DNA of 64,000 nucleotides from Bilamarchaeum sp040758595 (GCA_040758595.1 JBFLVJ010000007.1:1-64000); one strand, 5' to 3'. Counted from the first letter of the stretch, positions 15,381-23,526 are shown. Numbers and translations: made by a program. The notes: generated by a model from the sequence alone, not told the origin.

Positions 15381-15647
15381 TGCGATCGCCGGGGCTCGAA
15401 CCCGGGTCGCGAGCTTTTTCCGTGCGTTTTCGCCCCGTTTTGGGGCGCCTCGGAGGGAACGGCGAACCGTTCCCTGCGCGCCGGAAACGGAAACATCCGT
15501 TTCCGACCGTTTCCTAAAAGGCGCATGGGAAGCTCGAATCCTACCATCATCCGGCCGGTTCGACAAGGCTTAACTCATGGCTTTTGGGGTGAAACCCTTT
15601 TGCCATAAGAAGCGCCCTTGTCAAAAGGGCTCCTAGACTACGATCGC
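15381..15647 (-). tRNA. tRNA-Gly(CCC) with two introns
   Basis: Acceptor GCGATCG (15641-15647) pairs with CGATCGC (15382-15388), with discriminator A at 15381. TA is followed by D-stem GTCT/GGAT with loop AG..TGGTA. Anticodon stem CGAGC/GCTCG encloses TTCCCAT, with anticodon CCC at 15527-15529. Variable CGAC is followed by T-arm CCGGG/CCCGG with TTCGAGC. Intron 1 of about 86 nt (about 15547-15632) splits the D-loop, a non-canonical site. Intron 2 of about 110 nt (about 15415-15525) is at the canonical site beside the anticodon. Intron 1 contains a GACAAGG/CCTTGTC stem around an inner ATGGC/GCCAT hairpin. Intron 2 contains GGGAACGG/CCGTTCCC on a TTCG loop and CGCCCC/GGGGCG on AAAA. The mature tRNA would be about 71 nt. 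Confidence 0.88.
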
Positions 15648-15670
15648 TTGCATCAAGAAAAGGCTTCCAA

Positions 15671-15686
15671 TGTTTTTTAAATTTTC
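15671..15686. promoter_or_regulatory. AT-rich divergent promoter for tRNA-Gly (-) and mscS (+)
   Basis: TGTTTTTTAAATTTTC is AT-rich on both strands. It lies about 25-35 nt from the tRNA-Gly 5' end at 15647 and about 20-30 nt from the mscS ATG at 15704, fitting TATA elements for both. Confidence 0.5.
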
Positions 15687-15703
15687 AGTTTGCAGGATAT
15701 TGC

Positions 15704-16810
15704 ATGACTTTTGCGTTCGCCATCCCTTATGCCGAGATGCTGGCAGAACTCCCTGGCGGCCTTCCGGTCGTCTTCCTGGCCATGTTCGGCATCCTGGCTT
15801 TCATCTTCGATGTCATCCTATCGGTTCTGCTCAAGATAGCGAAGATGATTGTGAGCCGCACCAGTTTCACACTGGACGACCGGCTCCTGAAAGCGATAGG
15901 CGGATTCGTACTGCCGTTCTCGATCCTGACAGCTCTCTGGCTCTCCTTCGAGAGCACATACCCAGAGACAATCATTGTGGAGGGGTACACGACCCTGGAT
16001 CTCTATGTGATTTCGCTGATCGCGCTCGCGGGCTTCCTGCTCAGCTCCATAGCGGATACCGTCCTTGTCTGGTATGGCGTCGAGCTCCAGCCTGACAAGA
16101 GGAAAGTCAAGGAGAAGGAGGTCTTCCCTTTCGTCAGGAACGTGGTGAAGGTCGCCATCATACTCATATTCCTCGTGTTCGTCCTCCATAGGCTCGGGTT
16201 CGAGACAGGCGCATTGATAACCGGCCTCGGTGTCGGAGGCCTTGCCGTGGCCCTCGCCCTCCAGGACACGCTCAGCAACTTCTTCGCCGGCGTCCACATA
16301 CTAATCGACAAGCCGTTCAAGGAAGAGGATTTCATAAAGCTCGAGACCGGCATCGAAGGGACGGTGAAGCAGATAGGCTGGCGCACCACGAGGCTGGTGA
16401 CACCGGCCATGAACGAGGTCATAGTCCCGAACTCCAAGCTTTCCACCAGCATACTGGAGAACTACAACTCTCCGAACTTCCTCAGCGGGGTCTTTTATGT
16501 CATCGGTGTCGACTACAAGGAGGACATAGACCACGTAGAGAATATAATCAACGACGTGCTGAAGAAAACCGCCAAGAGCACCGACCTCATGGAAGAGGAA
16601 TCCGTCTGGGTGAGGTTCGACAAGTTCGGCGACTTCTCGCTGGATTTCAAGTTCGGCTACCGGGTGAAGGGATACATCAACAGATTCGACGTGCTCAAGC
16701 AGGTCAACCGCGAGCTTTTCTACGCTTTCAAGAAAGAAGGCATCAGCATACCGTTCCCGGTGAGGGTGGTATATAACCAGAGCCTTCCTGAGCCCAAGAA
16801 AAAGAAGTGA
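15704..16810 (+). CDS. MscS-family mechanosensitive channel
   Basis: 368 residues. Membrane segments near 18-45, 62-85 and 98-118. The pore-lining helix follows at about 145-205 (GALITGLGVGGLAVALALQDTLSNFFAGVHILIDKPF), the hallmark Gly/Ala-packed TM3. The beta domain (DFIKLETGIEGTVKQIGWRTTRLVTPAMNEVIVPNSKL) and an alpha/beta C-terminal domain complete the MscS fold. It would release solutes under hypo-osmotic shock. It stands alone, followed by a repeat tract. The start codon lies close to the AT box at 15671, suggesting a leaderless mRNA. Confidence 0.95.
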   Translation: MTFAFAIPYAEMLAELPGGLPVVFLAMFGILAFIFDVILSVLLKIAKMIVSRTSFTLDDRLLKAIGGFVLPFSILTALWLSFESTYPETIIVEGYTTLDLYVISLIALAGFLLSSIADTVLVWYGVELQPDKRKVKEKEVFPFVRNVVKVAIILIFLVFVLHRLGFETGALITGLGVGGLAVALALQDTLSNFFAGVHILIDKPFKEEDFIKLETGIEGTVKQIGWRTTRLVTPAMNEVIVPNSKLSTSILENYNSPNFLSGVFYVIGVDYKEDIDHVENIINDVLKKTAKSTDLMEEESVWVRFDKFGDFSLDFKFGYRVKGYINRFDVLKQVNRELFYAFKKEGISIPFPVRVVYNQSLPEPKKKK

Positions 16811-16819
16811 GTCAGCAGG

Positions 16820-16850
16820 CTCGAAACGGGAAACACGAAACAGGGAACGC
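16820..16850 (+). repeat. heptanucleotide tract after mscS
   Basis: Units TCGAAAC, GGGAAAC, ACGAAAC, AGGGAAC, GCC, with AC every 7 nt. Starts 9 nt after the mscS stop codon. Confidence 0.7.
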
Positions 16851-16863
16851 CATTACTGCCGCC

Positions 16864-17000
16864 GGAGGACACGCTAGTGAGATGGATGTGTCCGTCTTCG
16901 ACACGACCCTCGACACGGAGTGTTGGGGGGACGATGTCCGCAGACATTGGAAGTGTCGGAGAGATGGGGTCCGCAGACCCTGGAACGGCCTTCCGGCTGA
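16864..17000. other. hairpin-rich intergenic segment with a repeated CGCA-loop hairpin
   Basis: Between convergent mscS and spt5. ATGTC-CGCA-GACAT followed by TGGAA (16934-16952) is repeated 33 nt later as GGGTC-CGCA-GACCC followed by TGGAA (16967-16985). The stem bases differ but stay paired. Upstream, GGACAC pairs with GTGTCC and GTC-TTC-GAC follows. No ORF of note. Could be a structured 3' UTR or small RNA; function unknown. Confidence 0.4.
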
Positions 17001-17047
17001 TTTTAGGAAAAAGAAAACGGAAGTCACCTAAGGGATACCTATGACAG

Positions 17048-17506
17048 CTACTGCTCTTCGCCCTGGCCGGCTTTCTGGAAGAGCTTGACCATCTTGCTCT
17101 TGACTGTGACCGGGATGGGCACCGCGACCTCTATGAGCTCTACGGTTATCTCGTCCTTGGTCTCGTCTATCTTGAGCACCTTGGCCCTCTCGCCCTTGAA
17201 CGGACCGGAGGACATCTCGATGATGTCTCCCTGCTCTATCACCATTGCGGGTTTCTTCTCGGCCTTCACGAGGGTCTCCATCTCCTGGACGGTGACCGGC
17301 TTCTTAAGGAAGCCCTTCACGTGCTTTACCTTCTGTATGAGCTTGACCACAGTATTCTCGTCATCGGCTTCTACGAACAGATAGCCCTTGACGTTGTCCG
17401 CATGGACTATCGAATAGACATCCAGCTTCTCAGCCCTCGCTTTCTTCATCAGTATCTCGGCGAGTATCTTTTCCTGGCCGGACGTCACCCTTATCGTGTG
17501 GATCAT
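17048..17506 (-). CDS. spt5: transcription elongation factor Spt5 (NusG homologue)
   Basis: Binds RNA polymerase with Spt4 to keep it processive. The 152-residue product has an NGN domain (about 1-85: MIHTIRVTSGQEKILAEILMKKA, then KGYLFVEA and VKHVKGFL) and a KOW domain (about 90-145: IEQGDIIEMSSGPFKGERAKVLKIDETKDEITVELIE). It follows secE by 4 nt. In many archaea L11 and L1 come next; here the operon ends and a hairpin-rich spacer follows. Confidence 0.96.
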   Translation of the reverse strand: MIHTIRVTSGQEKILAEILMKKARAEKLDVYSIVHADNVKGYLFVEADDENTVVKLIQKVKHVKGFLKKPVTVQEMETLVKAEKKPAMVIEQGDIIEMSSGPFKGERAKVLKIDETKDEITVELIEVAVPIPVTVKSKMVKLFQKAGQGEEQ

Positions 17507-17510
17507 ATCT

Positions 17511-17699
17511 TCACCCTATGAGCCCCGGAATCGTGGCGTTGAGATAATTGGATATCGCCGCTATGATGAAGCCGGTCATGCCGAAAAGCAGCATGCCGAG
17601 GGCAGTCACCTTAGCCGTCTTGGAGAACTCGGCAGAGGTCGGTTTCCTTGAGATGTGTATTATCCTGACGCACCTTTTCAAAAGCTCGTTCAATTCCAA
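17511..17699 (-). CDS. secE: preprotein translocase subunit SecE (Sec61 gamma)
   Basis: 62 residues. An amphipathic helix (ELLKRCVRIIHISRKPTSAEFSKTAKV) is followed by one membrane segment (TALGMLLFGMTGFIIAAISNYL), the standard SecE/Sec61-gamma architecture that clamps SecY. Sits between ftsZ and spt5, each within 5 nt, as in many archaea. Confidence 0.93.
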   Translation of the reverse strand: MELNELLKRCVRIIHISRKPTSAEFSKTAKVTALGMLLFGMTGFIIAAISNYLNATIPGLIG

Positions 17700-17703
17700 A
17701 TGA

Positions 17704-18876
17704 TCACCCTATGATATCGAGGTCCAATGCCTCCTGCTCCCCTTCGGGTTTGGCTATGTTCTTGGGGAACCGGACGCCTGCAAGGACAACCAGCACACGC
17801 ATGGAAGATTTTTTTATCTTCTCATCCACCCGGGATCCCCAGATGATGTGGGCGTTCGGGTTTATGCGGGCAGCTGTCTCGGCCACCACGTACTCCGCTT
17901 CCTTGAGGCTCATGTCCTCGCCGCCGATGACGTTGATGAGCGCCCTTGTCGATGTGCTCACATCTGCATCTAGGAGGGGCGAATTGAGCGCGGTCTCGAC
18001 CGCCACCCTGGCCCGATCCTCCTTCTTCGCATCAAGAGAGGCCTCCCCCAGGCCGATGACCGCGAATCCTGCCTCGCTGAGGATCGTCCTCAGGTCCGCG
18101 AAGTCCACGTTGACCAGGCCGGCTTTCGTGACCAGCTCTGCGATGCCCTTGACAGAGCTCGCCAGCACTTCGTCACAGACCTTGAACGCGGTGTTGAGCG
18201 GCAAATCGGGCACGAGACTGAGCAGCTTGTCGTTCTTGATTACTATGACGGTGTCGGTGCTTTTCTTGAGCCTCTCCAGGCCTTGGAGTGCGTTCTCCAT
18301 GCGGATGCGCCCTTCGGATGTGAAAGGCAACGTCACGACAGCGACAGTGAGGGCGCCCATGCTCTTGGCTGCCTCTGCGATAAGTGGGGCGCTGCCGGTG
18401 CCGGTGCCGCCTCCGAGGCCGCATGTGATGAAGACCATCGATGGCTCTTTCATGGCCTCTTTTATGCCCTCCATCGATTCCTTTGCCGATTCCTCGCCGA
18501 CTATCGGGTTGCTGCCAGCTCCCCTGCCTTTGCTGATTTTCTTTCCCAGGAGGACCTTCTTGTTGGCCCTGACATGGAGGAGGTGTCTGGCGTCGGTGTT
18601 CATCGCTATCAGGTCCACCCCGGCGATGCCCATCTGGAATAGCCTGTCCAGGGTGTTGCTTCCGCTCCCCCCCGAACCTATAACGTAGATGTTCGGTTTG
18701 CTCTCCTCTATGAACTTGAGTATCTCTTCATCGTCTTTTGTCTTCGGAGTGATGTCTTGGAGGATGCGGCGCTCGACCAGAGTCTCCGGTGAGTTATCCG
18801 GCCTGCGCTCCGGCTCTTTCACTGGCTGTGGGCTCGGTTCCGGCTCCTGAGGCGTGGATGTGATGTCATCGTTCAA
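17704..18876 (-). CDS. ftsZ: cell division protein FtsZ
   Basis: Tubulin-like GTPase that forms the division ring. 390 residues. An acidic, Pro-rich N-terminal tail of about 65 residues is followed by the GTPase domain (VIGSGGSGSNTLDRL, the tubulin signature GLGGGTGTGSAPLIAE near 150, and TLPFTSEGRIRMENAL). The C-terminal domain has ALINVIGGEDMSLKEAEYV and IIWGSRVDE. It ends with a short acidic tail. GGTGAT lies 10 nt before the ATG. First gene of the ftsZ-secE-spt5 operon. Confidence 0.97.
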   Translation of the reverse strand: MNDDITSTPQEPEPSPQPVKEPERRPDNSPETLVERRILQDITPKTKDDEEILKFIEESKPNIYVIGSGGSGSNTLDRLFQMGIAGVDLIAMNTDARHLLHVRANKKVLLGKKISKGRGAGSNPIVGEESAKESMEGIKEAMKEPSMVFITCGLGGGTGTGSAPLIAEAAKSMGALTVAVVTLPFTSEGRIRMENALQGLERLKKSTDTVIVIKNDKLLSLVPDLPLNTAFKVCDEVLASSVKGIAELVTKAGLVNVDFADLRTILSEAGFAVIGLGEASLDAKKEDRARVAVETALNSPLLDADVSTSTRALINVIGGEDMSLKEAEYVVAETAARINPNAHIIWGSRVDEKIKKSSMRVLVVLAGVRFPKNIAKPEGEQEALDLDIIG

Positions 18877-18928
18877 AATATCACCTGAGAATTTGACGCA
18901 TTGAAGATGTATGAAAAGGTATAAAAGG

Positions 18929-19525
18929 TCATGCGAAATCTGCCTGCCATTCCCACGACTGGCTCTCTTTCTCCTGGCGCTTTATCGCCCAGGCCAGAGC
19001 GATGCCGAAAAGCAGGCCGCCCAAGTGGGCCGCGCTGGCCACCCCGCTCGATATATCGAATGTGCCCAGGAACTCCAATGCGACCCAGAGTATCGCGGCG
19101 TGGCGTATGTTCATCGGGAAGAACCAGAAGAATATCCTGAGGTCCGGCAGAAGTATGGCTGTTGCGCCCAGGATCCCGTAGATCGCCCCGCTCGCCCCGA
19201 GCGCCGGGATGGGCGGGATGATGCCGATGATATAGGTCATGTAGTAGAGCGAGGCGCCAACGAGACCCGCACCGAAATAGATGGCCAGGTACTCGTTCCG
19301 GCTTATCTGCCTCTCCAATAAGGAGCCGAACATGAAGAGCGCATACCCGTTGAAGAATAGGTGCATGAATCCGCTGTGGAGGAACATGCTGGTGATGAAT
19401 CGCCATGGCTCTGATATCGCCAGCAATGGATCGAAAAGGAATGCGTCCGTGAACCAGGGCAGCATCATCTGGAGCAGGAAGCATATGCCGATGACTGCCA
19501 GCAGATAGGTGGAGATGTTCGCCAT
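18929..19525 (-). CDS. rhomboid-family intramembrane serine protease
   Basis: 198 residues, six membrane segments. The catalytic GASGAIYG motif holds the nucleophile Ser near residue 120. The paired His is in SAAHLGGLLFG near residue 167. The WRFITSMFLHSGFMHLFFNGYALFMFG block is the rhomboid N-terminal signature. Cleaves membrane proteins within the bilayer; the substrate is unknown. Lies just upstream of ftsZ on the same strand, so may share its transcript. Confidence 0.94.
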   Translation of the reverse strand: MANISTYLLAVIGICFLLQMMLPWFTDAFLFDPLLAISEPWRFITSMFLHSGFMHLFFNGYALFMFGSLLERQISRNEYLAIYFGAGLVGASLYYMTYIIGIIPPIPALGASGAIYGILGATAILLPDLRIFFWFFPMNIRHAAILWVALEFLGTFDISSGVASAAHLGGLLFGIALAWAIKRQEKESQSWEWQADFA

Positions 19526-19558
19526 GCGATGGATTCACCGGCAAACATTTTAATGCGA

Positions 19559-20359
19559 TCAGAGCAGCCGGATAGCCGCTATGGCGATGTCGTCCTCCTT
19601 GGGCTGGAGGATGCGCCCGGGCTTCTCCACCCTACCTTCCGAGAGGCGTTTTGCCAGCTCTGCCATGAGCGTCTTGATCACCGATGAAGGCGTCCTCTTG
19701 CCCTTTATGAGGGACTGGAGGTCCTTGACACCTGAAGAATCCGATACGTAACCGTCCTCCGTTTCGACGAAAAGGTTGTCCGAGAGGCCGTCGCTCGCCA
19801 CTATCAGCATCTCTCCCTTCTTGAGCCTGCCCTTCCTGATGGAGACCTCCAGCAGTTCGGCAGGGCCGCCGAGCGCTGCGGTGATATAATTCCTGAACGC
19901 GAAGTATTTGAGTATGGAATCGCGGTCCCTGACCGTCCTCGCGGGCGGGATCTCCAGGCTCACGCCGCCCTTCGCATCCACCCCGTAGATGGGCGAATCC
20001 CCGATGGCCGCGACCATGAACGAACCGTCTTTCTTCAGATAGAGCAATGATGCGGTGGTGGAGCTTATCTTGATGGAGAGATGGGCCCTGCTCAGGGCTT
20101 CCTTCATCTCCTCTTCGCCGATCCTGTCGAGGTTTTTGAGGTATGAGAGCGCGGCTTCTGCGGCATCCGATGACGCCTGCTCTGCGCCCGGCTCCCCGCT
20201 CACGCCGTCGAAGACGCCGGCCAGGAGCTTGTTCTCGTCCGAATAGACGAATGCAGAATCCCCGCATTCCATATGGCCGCGTCTGACTATGAGCGAGAAA
20301 TCGCAGAACGGTGTTTTTCCTTCGGCGCTCTCTTCGAGCTCCACCATGCCGCCTTTCAT
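19559..20359 (-). CDS. PP2C-like protein phosphatase
   Basis: 266 residues from an ATG that overlaps the trm1 stop by one base (TGATG); an upstream in-frame ATG exists. Family motifs: GHMECGDSAFVYSDENKLLAGVFDGVSGEPGAEQAS (metal-binding Asp in FDGVSG), then IGDSPIYG, ASDGLSDNLFVET and the end KEDDIAIAAIRLL with the late metal Asp. The first motif is shorter than usual. Likely a metal-dependent Ser/Thr phosphatase. No partner kinase is seen nearby. Confidence 0.85.
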   Translation of the reverse strand: MKGGMVELEESAEGKTPFCDFSLIVRRGHMECGDSAFVYSDENKLLAGVFDGVSGEPGAEQASSDAAEAALSYLKNLDRIGEEEMKEALSRAHLSIKISSTTASLLYLKKDGSFMVAAIGDSPIYGVDAKGGVSLEIPPARTVRDRDSILKYFAFRNYITAALGGPAELLEVSIRKGRLKKGEMLIVASDGLSDNLFVETEDGYVSDSSGVKDLQSLIKGKRTPSSVIKTLMAELAKRLSEGRVEKPGRILQPKEDDIAIAAIRLL

Positions 20360-21486
20360 CAGCCTTTCCATCTGATAGCCTCGACTATGGTCTTGTAGGG
20401 CGCATCGGTCTTTATGCCGATGGGCGAGAAGTGGGTGCGGGAGACCCGGTGGCCGGATGCCCTGATGCTATCCATTATCTCCGCGAGGGGAGCCACCGCA
20501 CCGGTCTTCGCCATCTTGCAGAGCGCGTGCACATTGTAGAAGAAGGGCGGCATGCCGACCTCGCCCTCCATAGCTGAGAGCATGGCTGAGATGTCTTCCC
20601 TGTCCGCATAGCCGCGCTTGTTGTTCAGGGCGGACATCTTCTTCAGGAACGCCTTGTCGTGGAGCTCGCCGAGCCAGAGCGGGCCGGCCCAATCAGTACC
20701 GCGTTCCGGGCCCGGGGTTTTGGGTTCTGGGTTCGGGGTTTTGGGAGCGCAGTTGGAGCAGGTCTTTTCCGGGAAATCGCCAAAGCCGCGGGCTCCGCAG
20801 GATGGGCAGGACCAGACATGGCCGATGGATTTCATGGCATCGTATGCGAGGTCGGCGCTGCGTGAGACCTCGGCCACCACCTTCAGGTAGTGTCGGTCCG
20901 AAAACGAGACCAGCGGCTTCATGCCCATGTTGAACTCTGCCGCCACCTCGGCGATGCGCTTGATGAGTATCCTGAGCCCGGTCTCATGGGTGAAATCGTT
21001 GTTGAGCGGCTTCGCATGGTAGTTCTTCATGCAGGGCGCAATTTTCCCTCCGCAGAGCACCGCCACATCGGTCGCGGTGGCGGAGAGATATGCCTTCTTC
21101 TTCGTGTTGAAGAAACGGAAGCCGTCGATTAGATAGGGGCTGGGGGTCCCGAACGGATCTATCTCCAGCAGGTCAGCCGAATGCTCGAACGCGGCCTTGG
21201 ATATGTTGGCGACTGCGCCATCGGCCTTCAGCTTGTTGGCCTTGGCGTTCTTCCTGGCGAGCGATATCGCCTTCTTCTCGATGTCGATGAACGTGAGCGA
21301 CTGCACGTTCTTGTTCTCCTTGGCATAGCGGATGCCGCGGATGCCGGATGCGCAGAAGGCGTCCACCACGTCGATTTTTCCGCCTATGGCGCCGACCGCC
21401 AGGGAGGCCATGCTCCTGCAGAAACGCATGTTGGGATTGTAGAATACATCCTCCGAAGAGGTGAACCTGATGGACTCCTCAAGCAT
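20359..21486 (-). CDS. trm1: tRNA (guanine26-N2)-dimethyltransferase Trm1
   Basis: Dimethylates G26 of tRNA. 375 residues. SAM-binding region VVDAFCASGIRGIRYAKE, catalytic block LLEIDPFGTPSPYLIDGF, and ALLCGG-like VAVLCGGKIAPCMKNYHAKPL. The zinc ribbon CPSCGARGFGDFPEKTCSNC spans about 225-245, and the C-terminal domain has HFSPIGIKTDAP. Directly after the last zinc Cys, residues about 247-262 (PKTPNPEPKTPGPERG) are encoded by a heptanucleotide tract and show the expected 7-residue periodicity. They look like an insertion. Promoter on the minus strand: CTTTAAATACC near 21512. Confidence 0.95.
   Translation of the reverse strand: MLEESIRFTSSEDVFYNPNMRFCRSMASLAVGAIGGKIDVVDAFCASGIRGIRYAKENKNVQSLTFIDIEKKAISLARKNAKANKLKADGAVANISKAAFEHSADLLEIDPFGTPSPYLIDGFRFFNTKKKAYLSATATDVAVLCGGKIAPCMKNYHAKPLNNDFTHETGLRILIKRIAEVAAEFNMGMKPLVSFSDRHYLKVVAEVSRSADLAYDAMKSIGHVWSCPSCGARGFGDFPEKTCSNCAPKTPNPEPKTPGPERGTDWAGPLWLGELHDKAFLKKMSALNNKRGYADREDISAMLSAMEGEVGMPPFFYNVHALCKMAKTGAVAPLAEIMDSIRASGHRVSRTHFSPIGIKTDAPYKTIVEAIRWKG
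20702..20746 (-). repeat. heptanucleotide tract inside trm1
   Basis: Minus-strand units CCAAAAC, CCCGAAC, CCAGAAC, CCAAAAC, CCCGGGC, CCGGAAC. It encodes an in-frame 7-residue periodic insert just after the zinc ribbon, in the same orientation as the gene. Confidence 0.75.
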
Positions 21487-21526
21487 GGCAATTACCTGGA
21501 TTAGGGGGTATTTAAAGGTGAGATAA

Positions 21527-21537
21527 ACTTTTTATAT
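21527..21537 (+). promoter_or_regulatory. TATA-like box upstream of the helical-repeat gene
   Basis: CTTTTTATATG lies 30 nt after the trm1 start region and points right. It is too close to the in-frame ATG at 21536 for that codon to be the start, so translation would begin further downstream. Confidence 0.45.
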
Positions 21538-21667
21538 GTGGGAGTACAAGTACATAGTTGTGAGAGATGTTCTAAAGCCCCCGTCCAATCCAACCAGCCC
21601 CAGGCTCGGAGAGCCCACCAACAGGAGCAGGACCAGCCTTCTTGAGGGCCTGCAGATAGGAGAGCGG

Positions 21668-22258
21668 ATGAAGGTCGATGCAGATATCCTGCTGTGCAGG
21701 CTCGCCGGAGAGAGCGAGAGTGTGAGGGCCGGAATATTCCAGGAGTTCGAGTCCATCGCACGCGACGGCTCTTCAAGGCGGGATGTCGCGATGGACCTCA
21801 TCATCGCTTTGAGAGAGGGGAATCCGGATGCCGCCTTGGCGCTCGGGCATATGAAGGCGAAGGAGGGGATTGCAGACCTCCGGGAGATAGCCAGGCGGGA
21901 AGACGGAAGCGCGATCTACCGCAACGCCATCCGGGCTATGTGCATGTTCGAGTGCAGATACGAGTTCTTGGATGAGATATCGCGGGCGTTCCTCGAGCAG
22001 GAAGGTCTTGAGGCCGAGACCGCCAAAGCCCTTGCGGATATGAATGGCATCGGGCTGGGGCTTCTGGAGACAGTCGTATTGGACAGGAAGACCGCAGGCA
22101 AGCCGAAGATCCTGGCCGCCCTCAACGCCATCGGGGATGCCGGGCCTTCTGCGAAAGCGGTCCTGAAGACGCTTGAGATCACGCTGAATGAAGGGATTGG
22201 CCTGGATCGGGATATCCGGACTGCCCTGGAAGATGCGATAAAGAAGGTCAATGGTTAG
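21668..22258 (+). CDS. alpha-helical repeat (HEAT-like) protein
   Basis: 196 residues from ATG 21668, which has GGAG 6 nt upstream. The frame is open back to 21536, including a GTG at 21560 about 25 nt after the TATA box that could be a leaderless start. The sequence is a run of paired helices (VRAGIFQEFESIARDG, RRDVAMDLIIALREGNPDAALALG, DLREIARREDGSAIYRNAIRAM and so on), as in HEAT repeats, so a protein-binding role is likely. No catalytic motif. Its stop overlaps the truD stop by 4 nt, convergent. Confidence 0.72.
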   Translation: MKVDADILLCRLAGESESVRAGIFQEFESIARDGSSRRDVAMDLIIALREGNPDAALALGHMKAKEGIADLREIARREDGSAIYRNAIRAMCMFECRYEFLDEISRAFLEQEGLEAETAKALADMNGIGLGLLETVVLDRKTAGKPKILAALNAIGDAGPSAKAVLKTLEITLNEGIGLDRDIRTALEDAIKKVNG

Positions 22259-23526
22259 TCCTTCACGAATTCCGCCATGGCGACAGTGGCGTAGGAGCCG
22301 CTGGGAAGGGAGAAACGGAACCGCATGCCATCCGGAGACTGGAGACCGGAAACCGAGAACCCGCGCAGGGGCGCGAGGAGAGTGCGATAGGTGCCCTTGG
22401 ATGAAATCTCCGGGATGGTCTCCATGCGGAACGAGTCCTTGTCCACACCGAGCTCTTCGAGCAGCGCGCGCTCGCGCCCGTTGAGCGGGGTGTTGTATCC
22501 GATTATCTTGCCGGTTATCCACCCTTCGGCTTCGATCTTGTCCGTATCCGGAAAGCCATGCCTCTCTCCGCAGAAGTATTCGCCTTCTTCTAGCTCGGGT
22601 CCGCCTTCAGCGATCCGCTCGGAGAGCAGGCGGTTGAAGATGTCCGACTGGAACGCGTGTATGAAAAGGAGCAGTATGTTCCGGGGAAGTCTGCGCAGCG
22701 CCCCGAGATAATCGTCCGGATCCTTCGCGAGATGATCGAGCATGGAGCGCTCGAGCCTTAGGTGCTGGGGGAATCCCTTGAGCGCCCGGGAGAAGTCTTT
22801 GGTCTCTGCGAGTTCTTGCCTGGCGAGCCTCGCCTGGGGGTTCTCCTCGCCCTCGGAATCGCATAGGAACGACATGGCGGCATCTTCCGTCTTCCCCTGC
22901 AGGAGCATCTCTCCGATCTTGTGGGTGTTCCTCCTTGTCGAGCCGAACCTCTGCTCGCCGAAATAGTTGGGGAACCTCCCGTCCAGCTCTCCAGCTATCC
23001 GCCTGGCACAATCTTCCGCATCCGGCATCCGGTTCCCGGCATCCATTGCACCCTGCGCCCGGCATTCGGCATCCGGCACCCGGTCGCCGGCACCCGCCGC
23101 GTCCCGCACGGTTATGGTAAATCTGTTCCCCAACAACCCGCCCATATGGACGCGGTCCCTCGCAAGCCACGAGCCGTTTATGGAGATGTCTTTTATCTTG
23201 AGTTCCGAGAGCGCCTGTCTTTTGTCGCCGCGGACGGACGCGAGCTGTGTGGTGACGGCCCTCTTGTCCTTGGTGCCCGCGGTATTCATATTGTTCTGGC
23301 TGGTGCGGAGCCGCTTCGCTATCTCGCTGAGCGCGGATGCTGTGGACCAGTCCTTTTTCTGGAGGATGAAATGGGTGTATGCGCCGCCCTCGTCCGGCAT
23401 CTCGAATCGCTTGTCCAGCTCGTAGATCATCCCGTCAGGAGATATCTCTTCCACCATGAAATCCTCCGGCGCGGATTTGAGCTTCCCGCCGATTCCCGGA
23501 ACCTTGGATAGATATGAGAGCCGCAT
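22255..23526 (-). CDS. truD: tRNA pseudouridine synthase D
   Basis: Makes pseudouridine 13 in tRNA. 423 residues. KDFMVEEI-like APEDFMVEEISPDG, the catalytic block NMNTAGTKDKRAVTTQLASV (Asp of GTKD), LLGNRFTITVRD, FPNYFGEQRFG and GSYATVAMAEF are all present. Two segments are encoded by repeat tracts. Residues about 140-170 (GDRVPDAECRAQ, then DAGNRMPDAED) lie between LLGNRFTITVRD and the NYFGEQRFG motif. Residues about 387-400 (GFSVSGLQSPDG) lie just before the C-terminal end. Both fall in loops, and the core motifs are intact, so the enzyme is probably active. Confidence 0.94.
   Translation of the reverse strand: MRLSYLSKVPGIGGKLKSAPEDFMVEEISPDGMIYELDKRFEMPDEGGAYTHFILQKKDWSTASALSEIAKRLRTSQNNMNTAGTKDKRAVTTQLASVRGDKRQALSELKIKDISINGSWLARDRVHMGGLLGNRFTITVRDAAGAGDRVPDAECRAQGAMDAGNRMPDAEDCARRIAGELDGRFPNYFGEQRFGSTRRNTHKIGEMLLQGKTEDAAMSFLCDSEGEENPQARLARQELAETKDFSRALKGFPQHLRLERSMLDHLAKDPDDYLGALRRLPRNILLLFIHAFQSDIFNRLLSERIAEGGPELEEGEYFCGERHGFPDTDKIEAEGWITGKIIGYNTPLNGRERALLEELGVDKDSFRMETIPEISSKGTYRTLLAPLRGFSVSGLQSPDGMRFRFSLPSGSYATVAMAEFVKD
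22328..22365 (+). repeat. heptanucleotide tract inside truD (C-terminal)
   Basis: Plus-strand units CGGAGAC, TGGAGAC, CGGAAAC, CGAGAAC, antisense to truD, with exact 7-nt spacing. Translated on the gene strand as a short insert near the C-terminus. Confidence 0.65.
23017..23108 (+). repeat. variant heptanucleotide tract inside truD (middle)
   Basis: Longest tract. Plus-strand units of CGGCATC and CGGCACC type (CCGCATC, CGGCATC, CGGTTCC, CGGCATC, a 9-nt break, then CATTCGG, CATCCGG, CACCCGG, TCGCCGG, CACCCGC). The unit differs from the CGGAAAC type at two positions, so it may be a divergent subfamily. Antisense to truD. Encodes about 30 inserted residues containing a repeated MPDAED/VPDAEC. 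Confidence 0.7.

Noticed and set aside
15415..15525. GGAAAC motifs in tRNA-Gly intron 2 as a repeat-family member
   Set aside because: Spacing is 6 or 10 nt, not 7, and the motifs form the arms of hairpins; similarity is probably compositional.
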